DNA of 64,000 nt from Methylobacterium sp. SyP6R (GCF_019216885.1 NZ_JAAQRC020000001.1:3587001-3651000); one strand, 5' to 3'. Shown: positions 18,846 to 28,398, counted from the first letter of the stretch. The notes: generated from the sequence alone by a model not told the origin. Program-made: numbers and translations.

Positions 18846-19562
18846 ATGACCCGCATCGCCCTCCGCCTGATCCTGCTGGCCGCCTCGGCCAGCCTCGCCG
18901 CCTGCGCCTCCAGAGGCGGGCTGACTACGGGCTCGACCGGCCCGTCGACCGCCGCCGAGCGGCACCCGTTCGTCCTGTCGGACTCGCCCCGCAGCCTCGA
19001 CGTGTTCGTCACCGGGACCGGACACGTCGACCCGCGCCAGGCCGACGACGTCGACGCCTTCCTCACCGAGTACCGCCGCTACGGCCGCGGCGTCCTGGTC
19101 CTGGAGGTGCCGCGGGGCTCGCAGGTGCCCGGTCCGGCGGTCGAGCGCACCCTGGAGAGCGTGCGCGGCCGGGCGCTCGCCCGGGGGGTGGGCGCGCGGG
19201 AGATCGTCGTCGCGCCCTATCCGGTCGCCAACGTCGCGGTGAGCGCGCCGTTGCGGCTGAGCTTCCAGCGCATGCAGGCCAAGGTAGCGGGAGCCTGCGG
19301 GCTCTGGCCGCAGGATCTCGGCTTCAGCGATCCGGGCTTCAACGCCCGCAACGAGAATTACTGGAATTTCGGCTGCGCCACCCGGTCGAACGTCGCGAGC
19401 CAGATCGCCGATCCGATCGACCTCGTGCGCGGCCGCCAGGAGGGCCGGATCGACACGGTGAGCCGGACCCAGAACCTGACCGACCTGCGCACCGGAAAGG
19501 ATCCGTCAACCACTTGGAAGCAGGATGGTCGCGCGAGCGTGAAGAGCCAGGTGGGACAGTGA
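18846..19562 (+). CDS. cpaD: Pilus assembly lipoprotein CpaD
   Basis: A 238-residue protein with a lipoprotein signal (LILLAASASLAAC, lipobox LAAC). The CpaD domain includes FVTGTGHVDPRQADDV, VAPYPVANVAVSAPLRLSFQ, and NFGCATRSNVASQIADPIDL. It is the periplasmic/outer-membrane partner of CpaC in Tad pilus biogenesis. It lies between cpaC and cpaE in the standard order. Confidence 0.9.
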   Translation: MTRIALRLILLAASASLAACASRGGLTTGSTGPSTAAERHPFVLSDSPRSLDVFVTGTGHVDPRQADDVDAFLTEYRRYGRGVLVLEVPRGSQVPGPAVERTLESVRGRALARGVGAREIVVAPYPVANVAVSAPLRLSFQRMQAKVAGACGLWPQDLGFSDPGFNARNENYWNFGCATRSNVASQIADPIDLVRGRQEGRIDTVSRTQNLTDLRTGKDPSTTWKQDGRASVKSQVGQ

Positions 19563-19648
19563 GATGACGACGCGCCGGACCAGGGCCGCTCCTGCGACGA
19601 GGCGTAACCGCGCCGGGGGATCGTCGTCCTGCGGGCGGAGAGCGTACC

Positions 19649-20893
19649 ATGTCTGAGCCCGGCGATCCCACCGCCAGGGTCATCCCCCCGGTCCCCCGCA
19701 TCACCGTGCAGGCCTTCTGCGAGAGCGCCGAGGTCGCGGCGGCGATCGAGGCGGCGGCCGGCGACCGGCGGATGCAGAAGGCGCATGCCCGCGTCCAGAT
19801 GGGCGGCGGCGCCGCCGCCGTCGAGGCCTTCCGCAACGCGCCGACCCCGAACGTCCTCATGGTCGAGATCGGCGCCGGGCGATCCCATCCCCTGTCGGCC
19901 CTCGACAGCCTGGCGGAGGTCTGCGACGCCGGCACCAAGGTGGTGGTGATCGGCCACGTCAACGACGTGGTGCTCTACCGCGAGTTCATGCGCCGTGGCG
20001 TGAGCGAGTACCTGATCGCGCCGATTGATCCCGTGGCGGTGATCGCGGCGATCTCGGAGCTGTTCAGCGATCCGACCGCCGAGCCCCTCGGCCGGACCAT
20101 CGCCGTGGTCGGCGCCAAGGGCGGCGTCGGCGCCTCGACGCTCGCCCACAACATCGCCTGGTCGGTGGCCCGCGACTTCGGCACCGCGACGGTGATCGCC
20201 GATCTCGACGTCGCCTTCGGCACGGCCGGCCTCAACTTCAACCAGGATCCGCCGCAGGGGGTGGCCGAGGCGGTGTTCGCGCCCGAGCGGGTCGACGCGA
20301 ACTTCGTCGACCGGCTCCTGTCGAAATGCACCGACAACCTGAGCCTGCTCGCCGCGCCCGCGACCCTCGACCGCCCGACCGACTTCTCGGAGGGCACCTT
20401 CGACGGCGTGATCGACGTCCTGCGGGCGAGCGTGCCCTGCATCGTGCTCGACGTGCCGCATGCCTGGTCGGCCTGGTGCCGGCGCATGCTGATCGGCGCC
20501 GACGAGATCGTGGTGGTGGCCGCCCCCGACCTCGCGTCCCTGCGCAACGCCCGCAACCTGTTCGAGGTGCTGCGCAGCGCCCGGCCCCACGACCGCGCGC
20601 CGCGCCTGCTCCTCAACGGGGTCGGCATGCCCAAGCGGCCCGAGATCGCCGTCACGGAATTCGCCAAGGCCCTCGACGCCCCGGTCGCCGCCGCGGTGCC
20701 GTTCGAGCCCGCCCTGTTCGGCACCGCCGCCAATAACGGCCAGATGCTGGCGGAGGTTCAGCCCGGATCCAAGGTGACCGAGATCCTGAGCGAACTCGCC
20801 GGCAGCCTGACCGGCCGCGCGGAGGCCCGCCGCGGCCGGGCGAACCCGCTGCAGCCGCTGCTCGCCCGCCTCGCCCGCCGCAAGGCGTCGTGA
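19649..20893 (+). CDS. cpaE: Pilus assembly ATPase-like protein CpaE/TadZ
   Basis: A 414-residue MinD/ParA-like protein that localises the Tad machine to the pole. A receiver-like N-terminal domain (about residues 20-140) precedes the P-loop region KGGVGASTLAHN at 157-168. The usual lysine before Ser/Thr of a Walker A is replaced by Ala (KGGVGAST), a substitution commonly seen in CpaE/TadZ. Downstream DLDVAFGTAGLNFNQDP and VLDVPHAWSAW match the deviant Walker motifs. Confidence 0.9.
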   Translation: MSEPGDPTARVIPPVPRITVQAFCESAEVAAAIEAAAGDRRMQKAHARVQMGGGAAAVEAFRNAPTPNVLMVEIGAGRSHPLSALDSLAEVCDAGTKVVVIGHVNDVVLYREFMRRGVSEYLIAPIDPVAVIAAISELFSDPTAEPLGRTIAVVGAKGGVGASTLAHNIAWSVARDFGTATVIADLDVAFGTAGLNFNQDPPQGVAEAVFAPERVDANFVDRLLSKCTDNLSLLAAPATLDRPTDFSEGTFDGVIDVLRASVPCIVLDVPHAWSAWCRRMLIGADEIVVVAAPDLASLRNARNLFEVLRSARPHDRAPRLLLNGVGMPKRPEIAVTEFAKALDAPVAAAVPFEPALFGTAANNGQMLAEVQPGSKVTEILSELAGSLTGRAEARRGRANPLQPLLARLARRKAS

Positions 20894-20986
20894 TCCGGCC
20901 GGCCTCGTCCCTATCGCGATCCGCGCCGCCCGCAGCGGTGGCCCGGATCCCCCTCAAGCCCGCGTCGCAGGAAGGCCGCTGATCCC

Positions 20987-22450
20987 ATGTTCGGCAGGAG
21001 ACCCGGAGCGACGGCGCAAAAGGCGCCGGCCCCGCGCCCCGCCGGCCCCGCCCCGGTCCTCCCGGAGGCGGCCGCGCCGGTGTTTCAGGACGGAAAACGG
21101 GCCGAACCGGTCCCGACCCCGCCCCGCGAGGTGCAGGCCCCGCCGGAGAATGCCCGCTCGGACGAGTATTACCGCACGAAGAGCATGATCTTCGGCGCCC
21201 TGATCGAGGCGATCGACCTCACCCAGCTCGCCCGGCTCGAGCCGGACGCGGCGCGGGAGGAAATCCGCGACATCGTCATCGAGATCATCGGCCTCAAGAA
21301 CGTCGTGATGTCGATCGCCGAGCAGGAGGAGCTGCTCGACGACATCTGCAACGACGTGCTCGGCTACGGGCCGCTCGAACCGCTGCTCGCCCGCGACGAC
21401 ATCGCCGACGTGATGGTGAACGGCGCCAACCGGACCTACATCGAGGTCGGCGGCAAGATCCAGCTGACGGGGGTGCGCTTCCGCGACAACCAGCAGCTGA
21501 TGAACATCTGCCAGCGGATCGTCAGCCAGGTCGGCCGCCGGGTCGACGAATCCTCGCCGATCTGCGACGCGCGCCTGCCGGACGGCTCGCGCGTCAACGT
21601 GATCGCGCCGCCGCTCGCCATCGACGGCCCGGCGCTGACCATCCGCAAGTTCAAGAAGGACAAGCTCACCCTCGACCAGCTCACCCGCTTCGGCTCGATC
21701 TCGCCCGAGGGCGCCAAGATCCTGCAGATCATCGGGCGGGTGCGCTGCAACGTGGTGGTGTCGGGCGGCACCGGCTCGGGCAAGACCACGCTCCTCAACT
21801 GCCTCACCCGCTACATCGACGACGACGAGCGCATCATCACCTGCGAGGACGCGGCCGAGCTGCAGTTGCAGCAGCCGCACGTCGTGCGCCTGGAGACGCG
21901 CCCGCCCAACCTCGAGGGCCAGGGCCAGGTCACGATGCGCGACCTGATCAAGAACTGCCTGCGCATGCGGCCCGAGCGGATCATCGTCGGCGAGGTGCGC
22001 GGACCCGAGGCCTTCGACCTCCTCCAGGCGATGAATACCGGCCATGACGGCTCGATGGGGACGCTGCACGCCAACTCGCCACGGGAGTGCTTGGGCCGCA
22101 TCGAGTCGATGATCGCCATGGGCGGCTTCACCCTGCCGGCCAAGACCCTGCGCGAGATGATCGCCGGCTCGATCGACGTCATCGTCCAGGCCGCCCGCCT
22201 GCGCGACGGCTCCCGGCGCATCACCCACATCACCGAGGTGATGGGGATGGAGGGCGACGTCATCATCACCCAGGACCTGTTCATCTACGACATCGTCGGC
22301 GAGGACGCGACCGGCAAGCTGATCGGCCGCCACCGCTCGACCGGCGTCGGCCGGCCGCGATTCTGGGACCGGGCGCGCTATTACGGCGAGGACCGGGCGC
22401 TCGCCGCCGCCCTCGACGCGGCGGAAGTCCGCACGGAGGAGCCGGCATGA
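20987..22450 (+). CDS. cpaF: Tad pilus assembly ATPase CpaF/TadA
   Basis: A 487-residue secretion ATPase of the GspE/VirB11 class that powers Flp pilus extension (and perhaps retraction). A proline-rich N-terminus is followed by the N-terminal domain (GYGPLEPLLARDDIADVMVN) and the ATPase core: Walker A GGTGSGKT at residues 260-267, the Asp box ITCEDAAELQL, the Walker B-type stretch RIIVGEVRGPEAFDLLQAMN, and the His box GSMGTLHANSPRE. Complete and normal in length. Confidence 0.95.
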   Translation: MFGRRPGATAQKAPAPRPAGPAPVLPEAAAPVFQDGKRAEPVPTPPREVQAPPENARSDEYYRTKSMIFGALIEAIDLTQLARLEPDAAREEIRDIVIEIIGLKNVVMSIAEQEELLDDICNDVLGYGPLEPLLARDDIADVMVNGANRTYIEVGGKIQLTGVRFRDNQQLMNICQRIVSQVGRRVDESSPICDARLPDGSRVNVIAPPLAIDGPALTIRKFKKDKLTLDQLTRFGSISPEGAKILQIIGRVRCNVVVSGGTGSGKTTLLNCLTRYIDDDERIITCEDAAELQLQQPHVVRLETRPPNLEGQGQVTMRDLIKNCLRMRPERIIVGEVRGPEAFDLLQAMNTGHDGSMGTLHANSPRECLGRIESMIAMGGFTLPAKTLREMIAGSIDVIVQAARLRDGSRRITHITEVMGMEGDVIITQDLFIYDIVGEDATGKLIGRHRSTGVGRPRFWDRARYYGEDRALAAALDAAEVRTEEPA

Positions 22451-22478
22451 CGCCGCGCGCGGCCGTGGGGAGGCGCCC

Positions 22479-23447
22479 GTGATCGAACTCGACGCCGTGA
22501 TCGCGGCCGGGCTGCTCGCGGTGAGCGCGGTGGCGATCGCCTCGGCGGTGGTGGTGCCGCTTCTGCCGAGCGAGGCCCGGGCCAGCAAGCGCCAGCAGGC
22601 CCTGGTGGGCCAGCGCCAGGCCGCCGAGCGCGTGCAGGCGGTGAGCCGCCGCGACCAGGTCGCCAAGAGCCTCAAGGAGATCGAGGACAAGGAGAAGAAG
22701 GCCCGCGTCAGCCTCGACCTGCGGCTGACCCAGGCGGGCCTCGCGATCGGCAAGAAGCAGTTCTACGTCTTCAGCGCGATCGGCGGCCTTCTGGTCGGGG
22801 CCTTCGGCCTCCTGATGAGCGGCGACGCGCTCCTGGCGCTCGGCCTCGCCTTCGCGGCGGGCCTCGGCCTGCCGCGCTGGATCCTCTCCTATCTGCGCAA
22901 GCGCCGGATGACGCGCTTCATCCTCGAACTGCCCAACGCCATGGACGTGATCGTGCGCGGCATCCGCTCGGGTCTTCCGGTCGGCGACTGCCTGCGCATC
23001 ATCGCCCGCGAGGCGCAGGAGCCGGTCAAGAGCGAGTTCCGGGCGATGGTCGAGGCCCAGGCCGTCGGCATGTCGCTGTCGGAGGCGGTGTCGCGCCTCT
23101 ACGAGCGCATGCCGGTGCCGGAGGCGAACTTCTTCGCCATCGTGGTCGGCATCCAGCAGAAATCCGGCGGCAACCTCTCGGAGGCTTTGGGCAATCTCTC
23201 GCGGGTGCTGCGCGACCGGCGCAAGATGGCCGAGAAGGTGAAGGCGATGAGCATGGAGGCCAAGGCCTCGGCGGCGATCATCGCCTCCCTGCCCTTCGTC
23301 GTCGCCGGTCTGGCCTACCTCACCAGCCCCGACTACATCTCGCTGCTCTGGACCACCTCGACCGGCCACATCGCTCTTGCCGGCTCCGCCGTGTGGATGA
23401 TGGTCGGCGTCTTCGTGATGAAGCAGATGATCAGCTTCGACATCTGA
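22479..23447 (+). CDS. tadB: Tad inner-membrane platform protein TadB
   Basis: A 322-residue T2SSF-domain protein with an N-terminal hydrophobic segment, a basic cytoplasmic loop, two central membrane segments, the platform domain (PNAMDVIVRGIRSGLPVGDC ... VGIQQKSGGNLSEALGNLS), and a C-terminal helix (IALAGSAVWMMVGVFVMKQM). It forms the inner-membrane platform with TadC. The start is a GTG 28 bases after cpaF. Confidence 0.92.
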   Translation: MIELDAVIAAGLLAVSAVAIASAVVVPLLPSEARASKRQQALVGQRQAAERVQAVSRRDQVAKSLKEIEDKEKKARVSLDLRLTQAGLAIGKKQFYVFSAIGGLLVGAFGLLMSGDALLALGLAFAAGLGLPRWILSYLRKRRMTRFILELPNAMDVIVRGIRSGLPVGDCLRIIAREAQEPVKSEFRAMVEAQAVGMSLSEAVSRLYERMPVPEANFFAIVVGIQQKSGGNLSEALGNLSRVLRDRRKMAEKVKAMSMEAKASAAIIASLPFVVAGLAYLTSPDYISLLWTTSTGHIALAGSAVWMMVGVFVMKQMISFDI

Positions 23448-23474
23448 TTCTCGGACAACTTCCGGAGGCGGTGC

Positions 23475-24437
23475 GTGCCGTTCCTGTCCCAGCTCATCGA
23501 CCCGTATGTCGTCGGCGCGATGCTCGCCGCAGTGGCCGCCGCCGCCACGGTCTTCACCCTGGCCCAGCCCTTCCTGGAGCCCGACCGGCTCGCCGGCCGC
23601 CTGAAGGGCGTCGGCAAGGAGCGCGACCGCATCCGCCTGCGCGAGCGGGAGCGCCTGAACCAGAAGGCGAGCTTGCGCCACGAGCCCAAGGCCTACATGA
23701 AGCGGGTGGTCGAGCGACTGCATCTCGGCGACTGGCTCGGCACCGAGCACGCCAAGAACAGCCTGATGATGGCGGGCTACCGCGGGCCCCAGGCCGAGAT
23801 CGGGTTCCTGTTCTTCCGCCTGGTGATCCCGATCGCCTTCTTCGTCCTGGCGGCGTTCTACCTGTTCGTGCTGGAGGTGGTGAACCAGCCGGTGCTAATC
23901 CGCTTCGGCATGGTGGTGGTGGCGCTCTATCTCGGCATCAAGGCGCCCGAGCTCTTCCTGCGCAACCAGATCTCGAAGCGCCAGGCGGTGATCCAGCGCA
24001 ACTGGCCCGACGCCCTCGACCTCCTGCTGATCTGCGTCGAATCCGGCATGGCGATCGAGTCGGCGTTCCGGCGCGTCGGCGTCGAGGTCGCCAACCAGTG
24101 CATGACGCTGGCCGAGGAGATGGCGCTGACCACCGCCGAGCTGTCCTACCTCAGCGACCGGCGCATCGCCTACGAGAACCTCGCCAACCGCACCGGCCTC
24201 GAATCGGTGAAGAACGTCACCACGGCGCTGATCCAGGCGGAGCGCTACGGCACCCCGGTCGGACAGGCCCTGCGGGTTCTGTCCCAGGAGAGCCGCGACC
24301 AGCGGATGAACGAGGCCGAGAAGAAGGCCGCCGCCCTGCCGCCGAAGCTCACCGTGCCGATGATCCTGTTCTTCCTGCCGGTCCTGTTCGTGGTGATCCT
24401 CACCCCGGCCATGGTCCAGGTGTTCGGCGTCAAGTAG
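23475..24437 (+). CDS. tadC: Tad inner-membrane platform protein TadC
   Basis: A 320-residue paralogue of TadB with the same T2SSF core (WPDALDLLLICVESGMAIES, then LIQAERYGTPVGQALRVLSQ) and a C-terminal membrane helix (LFFLPVLFVVILTPAMVQVF). GTG start at 23475, preceded by CCGGAGG. It is the last gene of the cpaB-tadC run; the 112 bases after it lead into an unrelated nitroreductase. Confidence 0.92.
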   Translation: MPFLSQLIDPYVVGAMLAAVAAAATVFTLAQPFLEPDRLAGRLKGVGKERDRIRLRERERLNQKASLRHEPKAYMKRVVERLHLGDWLGTEHAKNSLMMAGYRGPQAEIGFLFFRLVIPIAFFVLAAFYLFVLEVVNQPVLIRFGMVVVALYLGIKAPELFLRNQISKRQAVIQRNWPDALDLLLICVESGMAIESAFRRVGVEVANQCMTLAEEMALTTAELSYLSDRRIAYENLANRTGLESVKNVTTALIQAERYGTPVGQALRVLSQESRDQRMNEAEKKAAALPPKLTVPMILFFLPVLFVVILTPAMVQVFGVK

Positions 24438-24549
24438 AGGCGCACCGGACGGCATCGGCGCTCCCTCGGTGGCCCGAGCGCTCTGGCCGGCCGAAGAATT
24501 CCGTGTACGACTCCACGGCGCCGCGAGGAGCATCGGGGACGGGAGCCGG

Positions 24550-25377
24550 ATGACCGAGACCGAGGAACGCAACCGGGCCTGGCAGGCCCGCTACGGCGTG
24601 GATGCCGCCGCGCTCGATATCGCCTGGAACGACGTCATCGCAGGGCTCATCGCCCACCGCACCGTGCGGGCGTTCCGGCCCGATCCGCTCCCCGACGGCA
24701 CCCTGGAGACACTCGTCGCCGCGGCGCAATCGGCGCCGAGCTCGTCGAACCTCCAGACCTGGAGCGTCGTCGCGGTCGAGGATGCAGCCGCCAAGACGCG
24801 CCTGGCGCAAGTGGCGCGCGGGCAGCGCCACGTCGCCGAGGCGCCGCTGGTGCTGGTCTGGCTTGCCGACCTGTCGCGCCTCGGCGCGCTCGGCCGCGAC
24901 CGGGACCGGCCGACCGACGGGCTCGACTATCTCGAGATGCTGATGGTCGGCGTGGTCGATGCGGCGCTCGCCGCCCAGAACGCCACCGTGGCGCTCGAAT
25001 CCCTCGGCCTCGGCTCGGTCTATATCGGGGCCTTGCGCAACGACCCGGAGGCGGTGGCCGAGCTGCTCGGCCTGCCCCCGAACGTGGTGGCGGTGTTCGG
25101 CCTGTGCGTCGGCTGGCCCGATCCGGAGCGGCCGGCCGCCGTGAAGCCGCGCCTGCCGCAAGAGGTGGTGCTGCATCGCGGCCGCTACGATTCCGCCCTC
25201 GCGACCGGGGCGATCGCGGCCTACGACGCGGCGATGGCGGCGTTCCAGGCCGGGCAGCGGATGCCGGAGGTCGGCTGGAGCGCCGCCGCCCTGGAGCGGG
25301 TGGCCGGGCCCGGCTCGCTCAGCGGCCGCGACCGGTTGCGCGGAATCCTGGAGCGCCGCGGCTTCGGGCTGAAATAG
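24550..25377 (+). CDS. NfsA-like nitroreductase family protein
   Basis: A 275-residue FMN-dependent oxidoreductase. The N-terminal FMN pocket reads HRTVRAFRPDPLPDGTL followed by SAPSSSNLQTWSVV; the dimer and cofactor region includes EMLMVGVVDAALAAQNATVA and LGLGSVYIGALRNDP, and the tail has the NfsA-type extension ending LRGILERRGFGLK. It reduces nitro or quinone compounds with NAD(P)H; the physiological substrate is unknown. The neighbours downstream are a cystathionine gamma-synthase-like enzyme and a flavin monooxygenase, which hints at sulphur or xenobiotic metabolism. Confidence 0.85.
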   Translation: MTETEERNRAWQARYGVDAAALDIAWNDVIAGLIAHRTVRAFRPDPLPDGTLETLVAAAQSAPSSSNLQTWSVVAVEDAAAKTRLAQVARGQRHVAEAPLVLVWLADLSRLGALGRDRDRPTDGLDYLEMLMVGVVDAALAAQNATVALESLGLGSVYIGALRNDPEAVAELLGLPPNVVAVFGLCVGWPDPERPAAVKPRLPQEVVLHRGRYDSALATGAIAAYDAAMAAFQAGQRMPEVGWSAAALERVAGPGSLSGRDRLRGILERRGFGLK

Positions 25378-25417
25378 CGCGTCGTCCGCCAGGACGAACG
25401 GTTTTTCGTTGATCGCC

Positions 25418-25445
25418 GGCGTTGTTCTTTATAAAGAACGACGCC
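25418..25445. promoter_or_regulatory. 28-bp near-perfect palindrome upstream of the metB-like gene
   Basis: GGCGTTGTTCTTTA (25418-25431) mirrors TAAAGAACGACGCC (25432-25445) with one mismatch and no spacer; the inner 16 bases GTTCTTTATAAAGAAC are perfect. It ends 27 bases before the GTG start. The AT-rich core in a GC-rich genome and the continuous dyad fit a protein operator or promoter better than a terminator. Confidence 0.6.
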
Positions 25446-25472
25446 GAGGCATCGTGAGACCGGGAGAGCGAC

Positions 25473-26639
25473 GTGGCGGACGAGAACAGGCGGGCGGAGA
25501 CGATCGCCGCCGCGAACGGGATCGGGACGGACACGGCCTTCGGCGCGGTGACCCCGCCGCTCTACCTCTCGACGACCTACACCTTCGCGGAATTCGAGAA
25601 GGCGCGGGCCTACGACTACGCCCGCCTCGGCAACCCGACCCGCGACCAGCTCGCCGACACCCTGGCGAAGCTGGAAGGCGGGGCCCGCGCGGTGGTGGTG
25701 TCGAGCGGCATGGCGGCCCTCGACCTCGCCTTGTCGCCCTTGCGCCCCGGCGACCTCCTGGTGGCGCCGCACGATTGTTACGGCGGCACCCACCGGCTGC
25801 TGTCGATGCGCGCGGCCCGCGGCCATTACCGGGTCGCCTTCGTCGACCAGACCGACGAGGCCGCGCTGACGGCCGCCCTCGCCGAGGGGCCTAAGATCGT
25901 GCTGACCGAGACGCCCAGCAATCCGCTGATGCGGATCACCGACCTGCGCCGCGTCGCCGCCCTGGCGAAGGCGGCGGGCGCGCTCTTCGTCGTCGACAAC
26001 ACCTTCCTGTCGCCGGCCCTGCAACGGCCGCTGGCGCTCGGGGCCGACCTCGTCGTCCACTCGACGACGAAGTTCCTCAACGGCCATTCCGACGTGATCG
26101 GCGGCGCGGTGATCGCCGCCGACGCCGCCCTCGGCGACGAGCTCGCGGCTTTCGCCAACACCGTCGGGGTGACCGGCTCGCCCTTCGACGCCTACCTGAC
26201 CTTGCGCGGCGTGCGCACGCTGTTTCCCCGCATCGAGCGCCAGAGCCGCAACGCCGCCGCGGTCGCTGCCTTCCTCGACGGGCATCCGGCGGTGGCCCGG
26301 GTCTATTATCCGGGGCTCGCGGGCCATCCCGGCCACGCTGTCGCCCGCAGCCAGCAGAGCGGCTTCGGGGCGATGCTGAGCGCCGAGCTCGCCGGCGGCC
26401 GCGAGGCGGTGCGCCGGCTCGTCGGGGGCTTGCGGGTCTTCAGCTTGGCCGAGTCGCTCGGCGGGGTCGAGAGCCTGATCGCCCATCCGGTGACCATGAC
26501 CCACGCCGCCATGGACCCGGAGGCGCGGGAGCGGGCCGGCGTCGGCGACGGGCTGGTGCGGCTCTCGGTCGGGCTGGAGGCGGAGGAGGATCTGCTGGCG
26601 GACCTCGCCCAGGCGTTCGACGCGGTCGCCCGCGGCTGA
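25473..26639 (+). CDS. Cystathionine gamma-synthase/lyase-family PLP enzyme
   Basis: A 388-residue Cys/Met-metabolism PLP enzyme. Family features include YDYARLGNPTRDQLADTLAK, SSGMAALDL, HDCYGGTHRL, the VVDNTFLSPALQRP aspartate and the PLP lysine in HSTTKFLNGHSDV near residue 195, then SLGGVESLIAHPVTMTHA. These make gamma-synthase, gamma-lyase or O-acylhomoserine sulfhydrylase activity possible; the SLGGVESLI/HP..MTH pattern fits MetB or MetC-like enzymes. The start is a GTG with GGGAG upstream. It probably forms an operon with the monooxygenase 61 bases downstream. Confidence 0.85.
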   Translation: MADENRRAETIAAANGIGTDTAFGAVTPPLYLSTTYTFAEFEKARAYDYARLGNPTRDQLADTLAKLEGGARAVVVSSGMAALDLALSPLRPGDLLVAPHDCYGGTHRLLSMRAARGHYRVAFVDQTDEAALTAALAEGPKIVLTETPSNPLMRITDLRRVAALAKAAGALFVVDNTFLSPALQRPLALGADLVVHSTTKFLNGHSDVIGGAVIAADAALGDELAAFANTVGVTGSPFDAYLTLRGVRTLFPRIERQSRNAAAVAAFLDGHPAVARVYYPGLAGHPGHAVARSQQSGFGAMLSAELAGGREAVRRLVGGLRVFSLAESLGGVESLIAHPVTMTHAAMDPEARERAGVGDGLVRLSVGLEAEEDLLADLAQAFDAVARG

Positions 26640-26670
26640 CGACGGGCGCTGCGGGGTGCGCTAGATCCGA

Positions 26671-26684
26671 CGGGACCGGTCCCG
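26671..26684. promoter_or_regulatory. 14-bp perfect palindrome before the monooxygenase gene
   Basis: CGGGACCGGTCCCG is a perfect dyad 16 bases upstream of the ATG at 26701. It could be an operator or a chance GC-rich palindrome. Confidence 0.3.
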
Positions 26685-26700
26685 ACACCCCGAGCGAGCG

Positions 26701-28041
26701 ATGACGACAGCGACGATGCGCCTCGGCGCCTTCTTCTACGCCACCGGCCACCACGTCGCCGGCTGGCGCCACCCGTCGAGCGAGGCCGATGGCGGGCTCG
26801 TGCTCGACCGCTACGTGGGATGGGCCAAGCGCGCCGAGGCCGCGAAGTTCGACCTGATCTTCCTGGAGGACGGCACCGGCATCCGCGACGCCGACCTGCG
26901 TTCCAGCGAGCGCACCGCCCGCTCTGCGCATTTCGAGCCGGTCACCCTGCTCTCGGCGCTGGCCGCGGTCACGGGCCGCATCGGCCTCGTCGCCACCACC
27001 TCGACGAGCTTCAACGAGCCCTACAACGTCGCCCGCCGCTTCGCCTCCCTCGATCACTTGAGCGGCGGCCGCGCCGGCTGGAACCTCGTCACCTCGGCCA
27101 CCGACCTGGAAGCGGCGAATTTCGGCAACGACACGATCTCCCGCCACGCCGACCGCTACGAGCGGGCGGAGGAATTCGTCGACGTGGTTCTCGGGTTGTG
27201 GAACACCTGGGACGACGACGCGGTCGTGATCGACAAGGCGTCGGGCCAGTTCTCGAAGCCCGACGGGTTCCGGCCCCTCGACCACAAGGGCAAGCATTTC
27301 GAGGTTCGGGGTCCGCTCAACATCCCGCGCACGCCGCAGGGCCAGCCGGTGCTGGTCCAGGCGGGCTCGTCGGGCCCCGGCAAGGACCTGGCGGCGCGCA
27401 CCGCCGAGATCGTGTTCACGGCCAACCAGACCCTCGACGAGGCGGTGGAGTTCTCCCGCGACCTGAAGGGGCGGATGGCCCGCTTCGGCCGCTCGCCCGA
27501 CGACCTCAAGGTCATGCCGGGGCTGTTTCCGGTGGTCGGCCGCTCCGAGGCGGAGGCGCGGGACAAGTTCGAGGAGTTGCAGGCGCTGATCGATCCCGTC
27601 GTGGGCCTGGCGCTCTTGAGCCGCATGGTCGGCCACGACCTCTCGGGCTTCGACCCCGACGAAGCGGTGCCGGACCTGCCCGCGACGGAGGGGCTGAAGT
27701 CGCGCCAGCAGCTGATGTTCGACCTCGCCCGGCGGGAGGGCCTGAGCCTGCGCCGGCTCTATCTGCGGATCGCCGGCGCCCGGGGCCACTCGCAGATCGT
27801 CGGCACGCCGGCCCAGATCGTCGACGAGATGGAGGCGCGGTTCCGGGCCGGGGGCGCCGACGGCTTCAACATCATGCCGCCGACCCTGCCGGGCGGTCTC
27901 GACGACTTCATCGAACTCGTTCTGCCCGAGCTTCGCCGCCGCGGGTTGTTCCGTGACCAGTACGAGGGCCGGACCCTGCGCTCGCATCTCGGCTCGCGCC
28001 CGCCCCTGGGTCATGGACCGGGTCGTCCAGCCCAGCACTGA
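26701..28041 (+). CDS. NtaA/SnaA/DszA-family flavin-dependent monooxygenase
   Basis: A 446-residue bacterial luciferase-like monooxygenase of the nitrilotriacetate / pristinamycin / dibenzothiophene-sulfone group. Features are the N-terminal GAFFYATGHHVAGWRHP, FDLIFLEDGTGIRDAD, TSTSFNEPYNVARRFASLDH, SGGRAGWNLVTSA and GQPVLVQAGSSGPGKDLAAR. These enzymes use reduced flavin from a partner reductase to oxidise or cleave C-N or C-S bonds. The adjacent MetB-like enzyme suggests sulphur scavenging, but this is inference. Confidence 0.88.
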   Translation: MTTATMRLGAFFYATGHHVAGWRHPSSEADGGLVLDRYVGWAKRAEAAKFDLIFLEDGTGIRDADLRSSERTARSAHFEPVTLLSALAAVTGRIGLVATTSTSFNEPYNVARRFASLDHLSGGRAGWNLVTSATDLEAANFGNDTISRHADRYERAEEFVDVVLGLWNTWDDDAVVIDKASGQFSKPDGFRPLDHKGKHFEVRGPLNIPRTPQGQPVLVQAGSSGPGKDLAARTAEIVFTANQTLDEAVEFSRDLKGRMARFGRSPDDLKVMPGLFPVVGRSEAEARDKFEELQALIDPVVGLALLSRMVGHDLSGFDPDEAVPDLPATEGLKSRQQLMFDLARREGLSLRRLYLRIAGARGHSQIVGTPAQIVDEMEARFRAGGADGFNIMPPTLPGGLDDFIELVLPELRRRGLFRDQYEGRTLRSHLGSRPPLGHGPGRPAQH

Positions 28042-28398
28042 ACCCTCCCCCCTGCACAGGGCCGTCCGGGGACAATTCTTTTTAGAATCAAGCGCGCGTT
28101 TCCCCTCTCCCGAGTGGGAAAGGAGAAATGCGTGACCTTTACAGTTCTCGGACAGCCTCGCCTCTGCGGGAAAGGGTTGACGGCGCGGGTCCCCGGATCG
28201 ACTGAGAGACGGAAGACACGTCTCGACTACCTCCGGACCGACACCCCCTGGTAAAGTCCGGCAACCTGTGCAGGATATCCCGGGACGACGGTCGTGGCAT
28301 GCGAGCGGCGGCGGCGGTTAATCCCAGATATCTGTGAGTCCATCGAGGGTTATACCTCCGCGGACAATATTGGTAAAACTTGCATAGGCATAGTAGAC
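28042..28398. other. Intergenic stretch marking the edge of the accessory region
   Basis: It contains an inverted repeat ATTCT-TTTT-AGAAT (28075-28088), terminator-like for the upstream gene, and a short CCCTCTCCC-type fragment around 28100-28125 that resembles the end of the palindromic repeats elsewhere in the window. From about 28310 base composition drops (runs such as GGTAAAACTTGCATAGGCAT), giving a plausible promoter for the next gene. No gene is supported; the next frame is open back to 28294 but lacks conserved-looking sequence. Confidence 0.5.
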
